Both the position numbers and the translations under genes were made by a program. A stretch of 44,550 bases of DNA, taken from assembly GCA_934757275.1 (NCBI GenBank), contig CAKVLN010000012.1, forward strand, positions 1-44,550, given 5' to 3'. The notes below the pieces were generated by a model. It was not told the origin of the DNA and made no database searches. It saw only the letters and a list, made by a program, of their open reading frames with translations. This stretch comes from an uncultured Candidatus Melainabacteria bacterium (GTDB lineage: Bacteria > Cyanobacteriota > Vampirovibrionia > Gastranaerophilales > Gastranaerophilaceae). Below are positions 22,742-31,930 of the stretch, piece by piece. Positions within the stretch are counted from its first letter, which is position 1, and each line of letters opens with the position of its first letter.

Positions 22742-23281
22742 ATGGAAATAACTTGTATTCAAATGGACGTATTAATATCTTTTTATATAGAAGGCGATTT
22801 AAGTAAAGCTCTCAAAGAAAAAGTTGAAGAGCATCTAAAAAATTGCCCAGCCTGCCGTGCGAAATTTGAAATAATAAGTTCTTTACTTAAAGATTTGAGA
22901 GAATCAATAGAAAACGAGCAAGAAGAGGTAGTTCAGACAGGCGCAAATAGCCAGTATAGATTATTTCAGAACAATTTGTCAGCTTACGTTGATAACGAGT
23001 TGCCAGCAGAGGAAAATATTAAAATTAAAAAGTTTACAATAAATAACAAACGAGCAAGAAAAGAATTGGAAAACACTTATAACATACGAAAATTGATGAA
23101 TGATTCTTTTAAGAAAACTAAATCAGAAAGTCGCCACGATTTTTCTAGAAATGTTATGAAACAACTCGACATGACAAACGAAGCTAATCTTGGTTTTCAC
23201 CCATTGTTAAAAGTTGCGATTGCTTTTGTAATGACAGTTTTAGTTTTATCAGCAATAATTGTTTTTTCTCTAACTCTATAG
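22742..23281 (+). CDS. Membrane zinc-finger anti-sigma factor
   Basis: This 179-residue protein has an N-terminal ZAS-type zinc-binding motif: Cys5, His31, Cys35 and Cys38, the last three as HLKNCPAC. A second copy-like segment, LSAYVDNELPAEENIKIKKF (about residues 79-98), resembles another anti-sigma helix without the cysteines. A single C-terminal transmembrane helix lies at about 155-178, with only one or two residues outside. It probably holds the upstream ECF sigma at the membrane. AAAGGAG precedes the ATG. Confidence 0.9.
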   Translation: MEITCIQMDVLISFYIEGDLSKALKEKVEEHLKNCPACRAKFEIISSLLKDLRESIENEQEEVVQTGANSQYRLFQNNLSAYVDNELPAEENIKIKKFTINNKRARKELENTYNIRKLMNDSFKKTKSESRHDFSRNVMKQLDMTNEANLGFHPLLKVAIAFVMTVLVLSAIIVFSLTL

Positions 23282-23288
23282 GGTAAAA

Positions 23289-24182
23289 CTAGTCGCATTC
23301 TCTAGATTTTAAATTTGCGATAACGACTGCAACTATCATAAATATGCAACCAATTATCTCTTTAAGCACCATTGTTTCGTGCAAAATCAACGTGCCTCCA
23401 ATAACCGCAAAAACAGATTCTAGGCACAAAATTAATGATGCAATAATTGGCAAAGTATATTTTTGTCCAAAGATTTGGAAGGTGTATGCAACACCGCAAG
23501 TCAAAACACCAGCAAAAAGCAAAGAAGATTTTGCGCTGAGAATTGCAGAAAGGGTTGGGTTTTCAAACGCCCACATCAATAATGCTGACAAAATTCCGAC
23601 AACGAAGAATTGCAGGCAACAAGCCTTTGCAGGATTGATTTTTTCTGAATAATAGTTGACCACCATAATATGGATACCATAGAAGAATGCACCCACCAAA
23701 AGCAAAAAGTCGTATATATTAAAGCCATTACCAACTTTGTAGCATAACAGATATAGCCCAATCACCGCAAGCACAATACTGAGAATAATCTTTTTTCTAA
23801 GTTTTTCGCCTAATAAGATTGAAATTATTGGAACAAAAATTATATAAAGTGCAGTTATAAAGCCAGATTTTCCAGCCGTAACATATTGCATGCAATATTG
23901 TTGTATGCTCATTGCTGTAAATAACGCTAGCCCACACCCAATGCCTGCTCTTGCAAGATTAATATGTTGATAACGCTTCAATCTTTGAGTTCTATTGTCT
24001 GGTTGCGAGAATTTTATCCATGCTATTACGGGTAACAGGCTGAAACCACCGAGTATACTTCTTACTGCGTTAAAAGTGAAAGGTCCAATATGTTCCATGC
24101 CTTCTCTTTGCGCTACAAATGATAAGCCCCAAAGTAGCGCAGTGATTAAAAGTGCAATATTTCCTAATATTTTATTTTTCAT
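23289..24182 (-). CDS. EamA/DMT-family transporter
   Basis: The start is placed at MKNKILGNIALL (24182). TATAAT (24189-24194 on the minus strand) ends six bases before this ATG, indicating a leaderless mRNA; the longer in-frame start would lie upstream of that promoter. The protein of about 297 residues has ten hydrophobic helices in two EamA repeats, beginning GNIALLITALLWGLSFVAQR. Substrate is unknown; DMT exporters often move metabolites or amino acids. Confidence 0.88.
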   Translation of the reverse strand: MKNKILGNIALLITALLWGLSFVAQREGMEHIGPFTFNAVRSILGGFSLLPVIAWIKFSQPDNRTQRLKRYQHINLARAGIGCGLALFTAMSIQQYCMQYVTAGKSGFITALYIIFVPIISILLGEKLRKKIILSIVLAVIGLYLLCYKVGNGFNIYDFLLLVGAFFYGIHIMVVNYYSEKINPAKACCLQFFVVGILSALLMWAFENPTLSAILSAKSSLLFAGVLTCGVAYTFQIFGQKYTLPIIASLILCLESVFAVIGGTLILHETMVLKEIIGCIFMIVAVVIANLKSRECD

Positions 24183-24266
24183 AGCTACATTATAAACGAA
24201 AAGAAGAATTAAACCAAAAATACGCAACTAGCAAATTTATTTTTTAGGAGTTTTATAATCTGTGTT

Positions 24267-24848
24267 ATGAATATAAACAATGTTAATCAAACAAATTTCG
24301 GTGCCAATTTTATAAATAATGTAACTATTAAAAGATTTGATAATAAAGCACACCAATATAAACCATTTAAGGCTAGTTTTGTCCAATTCGATCCAAAGAA
24401 TAAAGAAGATTTTGCTGCAATGGTTGGAGCAGTAAAATCTTGGAAGGGTGAAGATTATGCCTCAACGATTGTAGATTATGCAAACAGATTAAGAACCAAT
24501 TATTTATCTCCGAAAATACACCGCATTTATATGGTAACGACCCAGCAAGATAAATTTGATAAATTAGAAAAGTCAAAAATCTTAGGTATGGTTCAAATGC
24601 ATAGCGATTCTATTGATCCAGATGAAATTAGATATTTACAAGTTAAACCTGATCAAAAACATGGAAATAAAGAAAGAGAATTTAGACTTGTAGGTTCAAA
24701 AATTTTGTCTTCAATTAAAAAAATTTATAACGAGAAAATAACTCTTCTTGCAAGTTATTCCGCTGCAAATTTTTATGAAAAACACGGTTTTACAATAACC
24801 GAACCAGATTTACTAGAATATGAATGGGTTAATAAAAAGAAACCTTAA
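24267..24848 (+). CDS. GNAT-like protein with N-terminal Asn-Phe-Gly-Ala motif
   Basis: This 193-residue protein begins MNINNVNQTNFGANFINN, carrying the TNFGA form of the shared N-terminal motif at residues 9-13. The later part looks like a GNAT acetyltransferase fold: KILGMVQMHSD, IRYLQVKPDQKHGNKEREFR (strand-4/acetyl-CoA loop region) and a typical C-terminal SYSAANFYEKHGFTI. The canonical Q/RxxGxG/A is not clear, so activity is uncertain. TATAAT (24254-24259) lies seven bases before the ATG and there is no ribosome binding site. Confidence 0.7.
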   Translation: MNINNVNQTNFGANFINNVTIKRFDNKAHQYKPFKASFVQFDPKNKEDFAAMVGAVKSWKGEDYASTIVDYANRLRTNYLSPKIHRIYMVTTQQDKFDKLEKSKILGMVQMHSDSIDPDEIRYLQVKPDQKHGNKEREFRLVGSKILSSIKKIYNEKITLLASYSAANFYEKHGFTITEPDLLEYEWVNKKKP

Positions 24849-24947
24849 CGAAAAAAAGCAAACGCATTTTTTGTAACAAAGTGTTAAGAAAAATTCTGAT
24901 ACAAGCAATTTTCTATAAAAAAAATACTTTACATGACTATAAGTGTG

Positions 24948-24975
24948 TTGAAAAAGTTTTGGGCATGATTATATA
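24948..24975 (+). promoter_or_regulatory. Promoter of the HD-GYP-like gene
   Basis: TTGAAA (24948-24953) and TATATA (24970-24975) are spaced 16 bp, giving a leader of about 34 nt before the ATG at 25016. There is no clear ribosome binding site. Confidence 0.45.
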
Positions 24976-25015
24976 AATAATATCACCCCAAAATAAGAAG
25001 TGTGAATTGTAGAAA

Positions 25016-25768
25016 ATGACGTTTATCTCCCCAATATTTAACAAAATAAATATTCAGAATGTACCGTTTAGGGCAAATTCGACTCCAGTAGCATATCCTA
25101 GCGGACAGAATTTGCGCAAGGATTCTTTTAATTCCAATCCCCTCTACGATAATTTTGTAGATAAAAACAAACTCACCCAGCTTGCAAAAGCTAACCCTGA
25201 AATTATGAGAATTTTGAAAGAAAATAAGATTCCATTAAAGGTTAATGTTAAAGAGCTAGAAGAGCTTAAAAATGGTCACTTGATGGACACTCGTATCACG
25301 TCTGCGAAAATGTATTCAGCCCTACCTCAAGAGATGAAGGCTGAAGTTAATCTTATGGACTTACAACAAGCAGCTATGTTGCACGATTATGGCAAAGCTT
25401 TAATTCCAGAAAAAATCTTAAACAAAACTGGCAAGTTGACTGATGAAGAAAAGAAGATTATGGAGTTACATTCGGAGCTTGGGTATGAACTTCTTAAACA
25501 ACAAGGCGTTAACCAGAATGTTTTAAACATGGTAAAATATCATCACCAGAACCCAGAAGGCAGTGGTTATCCCGTGGCTGAAACTGGCTACACGCACGAT
25601 ATTGCTACACAAATTTTAGCGACTGCCGACAAATATTCTGCACTAAGAGAAAAACGAAGCTATAAAGAGCCAATGAGCCGTGAGGAAGCATTGAAAATTA
25701 TACAAGAAGATGCCAATAACGGTCAAATTGCACCAGAAATCTACAATGCATTAGAAAAGACCGTATAA
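25016..25768 (+). CDS. HD-GYP-like phosphohydrolase with N-terminal Phe-Arg-Ala motif
   Basis: This 250-residue protein begins MTFISPIFNKINIQNVPFRA, with the motif at residues 16-20. An HD domain follows: HDYGKALIPEKILNKTGKLT (His123, Asp124), HSELGYELL, HHQNPEGSGYP (His176-His177, with GYP 184-186), then ATADKYSALREKRSYKEP. This matches HD-GYP phosphodiesterases that cleave cyclic dinucleotides, but no receiver or other sensor domain is fused. No GGDEF protein is in the window. It converges on malQ with three bases between stops. Confidence 0.8.
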   Translation: MTFISPIFNKINIQNVPFRANSTPVAYPSGQNLRKDSFNSNPLYDNFVDKNKLTQLAKANPEIMRILKENKIPLKVNVKELEELKNGHLMDTRITSAKMYSALPQEMKAEVNLMDLQQAAMLHDYGKALIPEKILNKTGKLTDEEKKIMELHSELGYELLKQQGVNQNVLNMVKYHHQNPEGSGYPVAETGYTHDIATQILATADKYSALREKRSYKEPMSREEALKIIQEDANNGQIAPEIYNALEKTV

Positions 25769-25771
25769 CTT

Positions 25772-27580
25772 CTACCCTTCGCCTAAAATTTTTGCGGAAT
25801 TGTCTAAATCACGCATCAAGTCTTCGTGACCTTTGTCCAAACCTCTTTGTCTTAAAGCGGTTGCAATTGCTTTAGCAAAGTTTGGTGCTTTACCTTCTGA
25901 AACTGCTTTATAATAATCTGATTCAAAGTTTTCACCCAATCTTAAAGACCAATTACCAGTCTTTGTTCCAGGGCGGTTATAAGTTTTTGCAATTCCAAAA
26001 AAGTCAGTGAAGAAAATCTGTACACGTCTTGCAGGACTTGTAAACAATTCAGCAAAGCTTGCTGCAATAAATTTTGCCTTATCTTTTCTAATATCTTCTC
26101 TATACTGTTTTTTCTCTTTAGTTGTCGCACCCATTGGGGCAGTATCCTCTGCCAACAATTTAGTCTTTCTTAAAAAGCCTTTGTCTTTTGTATTCTTAAA
26201 TATTCCTTCAACAAATTCTAAGAAGGATTGATTGTCATGCGAACCTATCATAATTGTGTTTTTCTGCGGAGTTGTTGCACCTCTGTGGTCAAACTGTGTT
26301 ACTGAAATTCCAGAAAGCTCAAGTTTCTTCATAATTTCTTGAACCGGTTTCGTCGCATCGCCCAAATCTTCACAAATAATAGAAGACTTGTTCAAACCGA
26401 ATTTTTCAGCCGCTGGAATAATAATCTTAGTTAAAAGTGCTGCATATTCATCAAGTGAATTTTTTTTGTACTTACCCTCAACAGAATATATTCTGCCAGA
26501 ATTTTGCGGTGTCATTTTCTTTGCAGAAGTTGTATAAATAAATGGATCGATTAAACCAATAACATGGTCAATTCTAATTCCCCCTGGGAAACTTGCAAAG
26601 TAGTCTTCATATTTTTTCTTCAAAACTTCGCCCGCCTCGCCTAGTGAGCCGTCTTTATTAAAGATTTTTTCTGGGGCATAGTATTTAAAGCCCCATCTTT
26701 GGCCATCTTTTGAGAAATAATCAGGAGGGCAACCGATTGCTTTGCCTTTCAAGAACAATTTTTGATTAACCCATTCATCAACTGCTGTTTGTGCAACTGG
26801 TGAATCACCAATAATTTTAACGCCTGTTTCTCTTGCTAACTTATTAGATTTTTCATTTTCCTTCTCTAGTATCATTTGATTAAAAATATAAAAATCGTAA
26901 TCGTTTTTATATTTTGACTTTAATTCATTTATTCTATCATTAGCCTTAACTTCATCTATAGTTGAATACAAATTGCTATCTAAACTAGACCATTTTTTGC
27001 CGTCATAAAGTTCGTTTAGCAAATGGAAAATCGCACTTTGTTCGTACTTTTCTTCATTTTGTTGTTTAAACTCGATAAACTCTTTTGAGTTTTTACCGTT
27101 ATTAAACGCCTCTTTTAAAGCTACATTATAAGCTTTTCTAACATAATCGTAGTCAACATTGTTTTTGTCTGGATTATTTGCAACAATTTTGTTGAAGGTC
27201 GCTTTTGACAAAATATTACCATACTCGTCTGATGCTAATTTTTCTAACGGAATCATGAAAATGTTTTTTGCACTTGCTTCTGGTGCATAAGGTGAATTGT
27301 CTTTAGCTTTTCTCAAACCATTTGGCTCTTGCTGAATGCCAGAAATTCCATGCTCTTTCAAGAATGGAAAAAGTTTTGTTACAGTTGTTCTTGAAAACAA
27401 TGAACCAATACCTGTATTTTCTGCGCTAACTGCTGGAGCAGATGCATTGTGCAAAATTAAGTCAACTTGTTTACCCAAAAGCTCTAAACCTTGATTCAAA
27501 GAATTTGTATAAACTTTCATTTGTTTTGCGTTTGGTTTTTGACCAAAAGTTGGTGATTGAGCAATAGCCGAAATTTTCAT
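25772..27580 (-). CDS. malQ: 4-alpha-glucanotransferase (MalQ, GH77) with N-terminal motif
   Basis: The start is the ATG at 27580 (MKISAIAQSPTFGQKP), with GGAGAA upstream. Residues 9-13 read SPTFG, the shared motif. GH77 features are intact: GCPPDYFSKDGQRWG, nucleophile Asp338 in RIDHVIGL, acid/base Glu404 in CEDLGD, and Asp449 in GSHDNQS. The enzyme transfers alpha-1,4-glucans in maltodextrin or glycogen metabolism. At about 602 residues it is longer than typical short MalQ, with a lysine-rich insertion around 170-250. No other glycogen gene is in the window. Confidence 0.92.
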   Translation of the reverse strand: MKISAIAQSPTFGQKPNAKQMKVYTNSLNQGLELLGKQVDLILHNASAPAVSAENTGIGSLFSRTTVTKLFPFLKEHGISGIQQEPNGLRKAKDNSPYAPEASAKNIFMIPLEKLASDEYGNILSKATFNKIVANNPDKNNVDYDYVRKAYNVALKEAFNNGKNSKEFIEFKQQNEEKYEQSAIFHLLNELYDGKKWSSLDSNLYSTIDEVKANDRINELKSKYKNDYDFYIFNQMILEKENEKSNKLARETGVKIIGDSPVAQTAVDEWVNQKLFLKGKAIGCPPDYFSKDGQRWGFKYYAPEKIFNKDGSLGEAGEVLKKKYEDYFASFPGGIRIDHVIGLIDPFIYTTSAKKMTPQNSGRIYSVEGKYKKNSLDEYAALLTKIIIPAAEKFGLNKSSIICEDLGDATKPVQEIMKKLELSGISVTQFDHRGATTPQKNTIMIGSHDNQSFLEFVEGIFKNTKDKGFLRKTKLLAEDTAPMGATTKEKKQYREDIRKDKAKFIAASFAELFTSPARRVQIFFTDFFGIAKTYNRPGTKTGNWSLRLGENFESDYYKAVSEGKAPNFAKAIATALRQRGLDKGHEDLMRDLDNSAKILGEG

Positions 27581-27708
27581 GATTTTCTCCAAAATATACA
27601 CACATAATCTAGCGATATACGCCTTATATCAAAATCTTACTACATAAAGATATATATGCAAGTATAATTTGCCATCAAAAGTGGGAATTTATTGAACTCG
27701 GCAATTGG

Positions 27709-28785
27709 CTAAAACATCGCCTCAACTTCTGCTGGAGCAAGCTTTATTTCCTTAACTTGTTTTTTCTCGCAAGGAATAATAAAAGTAATTTTATCACGAG
27801 TTGCTTTCTTGTCTTTTTTCATAATCTCAACCAATTTTTCTGTTGGATATTTGTTATTAAGTGGTTCAAAACCGTATTTTGCAAGCAATTCCGTTGAAAG
27901 TCTATAATAAGAATAGCTGATATATTCTTTTTTATACGCCCAATCCAGTATAAAAAACATACCGAAAACTACCGCCTCGCCGTGAGTATATTTCTTATAT
28001 TTTGTTATTGTTTCCAAAGCGTGAGCAAGTGTATGACCAAAGTTCAAAATTTTTCTTAAACCGCCCTCTTTTTCGTCCAGATTAACCACTGCAATCTTTA
28101 AGTGCAAACAATATTCAATCATTCTGATTATAGTTAACGGTTCTTTCTCCATTATTTTTTCGCAGCCGAGAGTAAGAAATTCAAACAAATAGAGCGACGT
28201 TTCATATTTACAACTTTCCTCTATAAAAGCGTATTTAATAATCTCGCCCAAACCTGATAAGAATTGTCGTTTATCTAGCGTATTTAGAAAATTAATATTA
28301 ATAAAAACCGCTTTTGGCTGATAAAATGTTCCAATAATATTTTTTGCTTCATCTAAATCTATTGCCGTTTTCCCGCCTACAGAAGAATCCACCGCAGAAA
28401 GCAAAGTCGTTGGAATTTGGATATAATCGATTCCACGCATATAAGTAGAGGCAACAAAACCAGTCATATCGCCAACTACGCCACCACCAACTGCAATCAT
28501 AATATCATTTCTAGTCAAGCCGAGTTCAATGGCTTTTTTCAAAATTTTTAGATAGTTTTTGTAGTTCTTTTCTTTTTCACCATCGTTTAAGACAAAAATC
28601 TCTTCTTCTGAGAAATTAAGTTCATTAAAATATAGTTTATAAACCTTTTTAGACATAACGACCAAGCGTTTTTGTCCTCTTGTAAGTTCATAAAGTTCTT
28701 GATTAAGTTTTGCAAAGCTATCGTCTGAAATTTCAATCGGATATTCTTTGTTGTCATCAATTTGGACTTTAAGAATTTGCTTCAT
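27709..28785 (-). CDS. aroB: 3-dehydroquinate synthase (AroB)
   Basis: AroB converts DAHP to 3-dehydroquinate (NAD+, divalent metal). The protein is 358 residues. Signatures: NDGEKEKNYKN, AVGGGVVGDMTGFVAS, YMRGIDYIQIPTTLLSAVDS then SVGGKTAID, and metal-ligand His residues in LNFGHTLAHALE and YTHGEAV. It is the last gene of aroC-aroK-aroB and overlaps aroK by 17 nt. Confidence 0.96.
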   Translation of the reverse strand: MKQILKVQIDDNKEYPIEISDDSFAKLNQELYELTRGQKRLVVMSKKVYKLYFNELNFSEEEIFVLNDGEKEKNYKNYLKILKKAIELGLTRNDIMIAVGGGVVGDMTGFVASTYMRGIDYIQIPTTLLSAVDSSVGGKTAIDLDEAKNIIGTFYQPKAVFININFLNTLDKRQFLSGLGEIIKYAFIEESCKYETSLYLFEFLTLGCEKIMEKEPLTIIRMIEYCLHLKIAVVNLDEKEGGLRKILNFGHTLAHALETITKYKKYTHGEAVVFGMFFILDWAYKKEYISYSYYRLSTELLAKYGFEPLNNKYPTEKLVEIMKKDKKATRDKITFIIPCEKKQVKEIKLAPAEVEAMF

Positions 28786-29296
28786 TTATAATAAACCTTA
28801 TAATTTCATCTTCACTCATCACGCTTGTATCAATTGTATAATGCGCTTTTTGATAGTTTTCTTCTCGCTTTTTTATCAAGTCACTCAAGACTTGGCGTGG
28901 ATTTTCTTTTTGTAAAAGAGGTCTAGTTGAATCCTCTGATATTCTATAATATAGTACATCAAGGTCAGATTTCAAATAAAACACCTTGCCAAATTTCAGC
29001 AAAGTCGCTCTGTTATCAGGATTTTCAAAAGAACCACCACCTGTTGAAATAATCTTGTTTTTTCCAGTGCAAACCATTTTTATTGTGTCATATTCAAGCT
29101 TTCTGAAATAATCTTCAGAGAATTTTGAAAAAATCTCGCTAATCTTCATTCCTTGAGTTTTTTCAATAACGCTATCTATATCGACATGAATATGATTACT
29201 CAATTCCTGAGCCAGCAAAGTTCCAATAGTAGTTTTTCCGCTTGCAGGCATGCCAACTAAAATAATATTGCAAGAAATATTTTCATTATTCGCCAT
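28769..29296 (-). CDS. aroK: Shikimate kinase (AroK)
   Basis: AroK phosphorylates shikimate at the 3-position. The protein is 175 residues. The P-loop is GMPASGKTTIG (about residues 15-25), the shikimate-binding DID is near 39-41, and STGGGSFENP is the Walker-B-like region. The lid residue lies in TRPLLQ. It overlaps aroC by 11 nt upstream and aroB by 17 nt downstream, so the three are translationally coupled. Confidence 0.95.
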   Translation of the reverse strand: MANNENISCNIILVGMPASGKTTIGTLLAQELSNHIHVDIDSVIEKTQGMKISEIFSKFSEDYFRKLEYDTIKMVCTGKNKIISTGGGSFENPDNRATLLKFGKVFYLKSDLDVLYYRISEDSTRPLLQKENPRQVLSDLIKKREENYQKAHYTIDTSVMSEDEIIRFIINEANS

Positions 29297-30449
29297 AATG
29301 AGCCTTCATTTCTACAAAATTGTCACCGCCAATTTTTGTTAAAAGCTCGTCAGCCAGAATAATTGCAACTCTTGCCTCTGCAACTACCGCACAAGCAGGA
29401 ACTGCGCAAGTATCAGAGCGTTCAAAATGCGCACTTGCAGGCTGCATGTCTTTGATATCAACAGTAGCAAGTGGTTTACGCATTGTTGGAATAGCTTTCA
29501 TCGTACCTTTAATAACCAAAGCCTCGCCGTTTGTCATTCCGCCTTCAATACCGCCAGCGTTGTTGGTGTGACGATAAACAGATTTGTTCTTCACAAAGAT
29601 TTCATCGTGCATTTGAGAACCTCTAAGTGATGCAGCATCAACACCAGCTCCAACTTCCACAGCTTTAACGGCTGGAATACTCATAACGGCTTGCGCCAAA
29701 CGTCCATCAAGACATCTATCCCAATGCACGTAAGAGCCTAAGCCAACTGGAAGATTACCAAAAATAACTTCAAATTTTCCGCCCAATGTATCGCCAGCTT
29801 GAGCAGCCTCGTCAATAGCGTTACGCATTCTATCAGCAGTCAAATCATCTGCACATCTTACGTCAGACTTTTCAGCTTTTTCTTTAATCAAAGTATACGT
29901 TTTAGGATAAAAATCAAGTTTTACATTTCCGATTTGTACAACATGCGAAAAGCCCATAATACCAAACTCTTTAAGAATTTGTTTTGCTACAGAACCCACT
30001 GCAACCTCAATCGCAGTTTTTCTTGCGCTTGAACGTTCAAGCACATTTCTTAAATCTGTAAAATTGTATTTTACAGAACCTGCATAATCAGCGTGTCCAG
30101 GACGAACAGTTGTAAAAGCTTTTTCTTCAATCTTCTTTAAAGTTTCTTGCGCTGGATAATCTTGATGCTCCGTATTCATAACTTCTTGCCAATTTTCAAA
30201 ATCTTTGTTCTTGATTTCTAGGCAAATAGGCGCACCTGTTGATTTTCCAAAGCGAACGCCAGACTTAATTTCTACGGTATCTTTTTCTATTTTCATTCTG
30301 CCGCCACGTCCATAACCAACTTGACGACGAGCCAAGTCCTCATTAATAACGGAGGCTTTAATTCTGATTCCAGCTGGAATACCTTCTATAATTGCGTTCA
30401 GGCATTTACCATGACTTTCGCCTGATGTTAAAAATCTAAATCTATTCAT
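29286..30449 (-). CDS. aroC: Chorismate synthase (AroC)
   Basis: AroC converts EPSP to chorismate with reduced FMN. The start is MNRFRFLTSGESHG (30449); TATAAT (30456-30461, minus strand) ends six bases upstream, so the mRNA appears leaderless. Signatures: GESHGKCLNAIIEGIPAG, RRQVGYGRGGRM, RPGHADYAG, RSSARKTA, and GGIEGGMTNGE. The length of about 387 residues is normal. It leads the aroC-aroK-aroB operon. Confidence 0.96.
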   Translation of the reverse strand: MNRFRFLTSGESHGKCLNAIIEGIPAGIRIKASVINEDLARRQVGYGRGGRMKIEKDTVEIKSGVRFGKSTGAPICLEIKNKDFENWQEVMNTEHQDYPAQETLKKIEEKAFTTVRPGHADYAGSVKYNFTDLRNVLERSSARKTAIEVAVGSVAKQILKEFGIMGFSHVVQIGNVKLDFYPKTYTLIKEKAEKSDVRCADDLTADRMRNAIDEAAQAGDTLGGKFEVIFGNLPVGLGSYVHWDRCLDGRLAQAVMSIPAVKAVEVGAGVDAASLRGSQMHDEIFVKNKSVYRHTNNAGGIEGGMTNGEALVIKGTMKAIPTMRKPLATVDIKDMQPASAHFERSDTCAVPACAVVAEARVAIILADELLTKIGGDNFVEMKAHYGE

Positions 30450-30480
30450 AGGGATATTATATAACAAAATTATTCAAAAA

Positions 30481-30517
30481 TATAAAAGGCGGTTTTCAGA
30501 GAAAACCGCCTTTTATA
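30481..30517. terminator. Intrinsic terminator after the small exported-protein gene
   Basis: AAAAGGCGGTTTTC-AGA-GAAAACCGCCTTTT is a perfect 14-bp stem with U-tracts on both strands. It closes the pxpA-yvcK-panB-ispG operon and lies directly upstream of the aroC promoter. Confidence 0.92.
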
Positions 30518-30531
30518 TTAAAATCTTTAAA

Positions 30532-30849
30532 TTACAGATCATGCCAATTTGGAGATAGATGAATATCATGGTGATATCTATCATCATTATCAATGCTAGG
30601 GTCTAAGTATGAATAACTATTTCTTAAAAAATTAACAAATTTATTGTTGTATTTCTTTTCATACAAAGGTTCACAAGGCTTTCCATCACTACGGTTCTTT
30701 TGGATTAGAACTTGTTCTGCCGTAGCCTCTGAATAACCACCATTAATCATGTATTCAGGATCAGTAATTTGCGCAGGAGTAACATCTGCGTTTGCTCTTA
30801 CGCAAACAAGCGTAAATAAAGCTAAAACTAATAATAAATTTTTTCTCAT
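30532..30849 (-). CDS. Small exported hypothetical protein
   Basis: The likely start is MRKNLLLVLAL (30849); an ATG three codons upstream is also possible. The protein of about 105 residues begins with a signal peptide whose probable cleavage follows Ala-Asn-Ala. The mature part has one Cys (GKPCEPLYEKKY), many Asn, Asp and Tyr, and a His-rich end (DDRYHHDIHLSPNWHDL). No family is recognised. It is the last gene of the ispG operon, 11 bp after ispG. Confidence 0.7.
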   Translation of the reverse strand: MRKNLLLVLALFTLVCVRANADVTPAQITDPEYMINGGYSEATAEQVLIQKNRSDGKPCEPLYEKKYNNKFVNFLRNSYSYLDPSIDNDDRYHHDIHLSPNWHDL

Positions 30850-30860
30850 AACACCCATTC

Positions 30861-31925
30861 TTATTTAACTGAACTATATGTTTTCATTATAATCTTTTCT
30901 AACGAATTAATCAAGTCGGCTTCTGGAACTCTTGCAATAATTTCGCCTTTCTTGAAAATATACCCTTCTTTTATTGCTCCAGCAATACCAAAATCTGCGT
31001 GACGAGCTTCCCCAGGACCATTTACTGGACAGCCCATAACCGCAATTGTGATTGGCAAATCAAGGTTTTTGAACTTTTCTTCAACCTCTTTAGCCAAACC
31101 AATCAAATCGATTTGAGTTCTTCCGCAGGTTGGACAAGAAATAAAATTAATTCCTTTTTGACGAAGATTTAATGCCTTCAAAATACCAAAACCAGCATGA
31201 ACTTCTTCAACAGGTTGTTCTGTTAAAGAAACTCTAATTGTATCGCCAATACCCTCGCTCAAAAGAGTTCCTAGCCCGATTGAAGACTTGATTAGACCAG
31301 ATTTTAGTGTGCCCGCCTCTGTTACACCTAGATGAAGAGGATAGTCAACTTTTTTTGCCATCAAGCGGTAAGCCTCAATTGTAGTCGGTACATCAGAAGA
31401 TTTTAGTGAAACTTTTGTATTATAAAAGTTCAAATCTTCCAAAATTTCCAAATGTCGCATTGCACTCAAAACCATTTTTTCATGCAAAGGAATATCCATT
31501 TCTGCAAATTCTTTTTCTAATGAGCCAGCGTTAATCCCAATTCTGATAGGCACTTCATGCGCTTTTGCAGCCTCAACCACTTTTACAGTATGCTCTCTTT
31601 TGCCAATATTTCCAGGGTTAATTCTTAGAGCATGGATACCATTTTCAATACAGGTTAAAGCCAATCTATAGTCAAAGTGAATATCCGCAACCAATGGGAC
31701 TGGTGATTTTGCTACTATATCCTTAATTGCAGCTGCTGCGTCTTTATTAAGTACTGCAAGACGTACGATTTCGCAGCCCGCAGACGCCAATTCGCTTATT
31801 TGGTCAAGTGTTTTAACAACATCACGAGTATCAGTGTTGCACATTGATTGAACGCTAATTGGAGCATCGCCCCCAATTTTTACATTACCTATTGAAATTT
31901 GTTTTGATTTTCTTCTATTTTGCAT
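30861..31925 (-). CDS. ispG: 4-hydroxy-3-methylbut-2-enyl diphosphate synthase (IspG/GcpE)
   Basis: IspG is the iron-sulfur enzyme that makes HMBPP from MEcPP in the MEP isoprenoid pathway. The protein is 354 residues, the compact bacterial form. Cluster ligands are Cys264 and Cys267 in SCPTCGRTQ, Cys299 in MGCPVNGPGE, and Glu306. N-terminal barrel motifs include PISVQSMCNTDT and ADIHFDYRLA. It lies five bp after panB. Confidence 0.96.
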   Translation of the reverse strand: MQNRRKSKQISIGNVKIGGDAPISVQSMCNTDTRDVVKTLDQISELASAGCEIVRLAVLNKDAAAAIKDIVAKSPVPLVADIHFDYRLALTCIENGIHALRINPGNIGKREHTVKVVEAAKAHEVPIRIGINAGSLEKEFAEMDIPLHEKMVLSAMRHLEILEDLNFYNTKVSLKSSDVPTTIEAYRLMAKKVDYPLHLGVTEAGTLKSGLIKSSIGLGTLLSEGIGDTIRVSLTEQPVEEVHAGFGILKALNLRQKGINFISCPTCGRTQIDLIGLAKEVEEKFKNLDLPITIAVMGCPVNGPGEARHADFGIAGAIKEGYIFKKGEIIARVPEADLINSLEKIIMKTYSSVK

Positions 31926-31930
31926 TTTTA

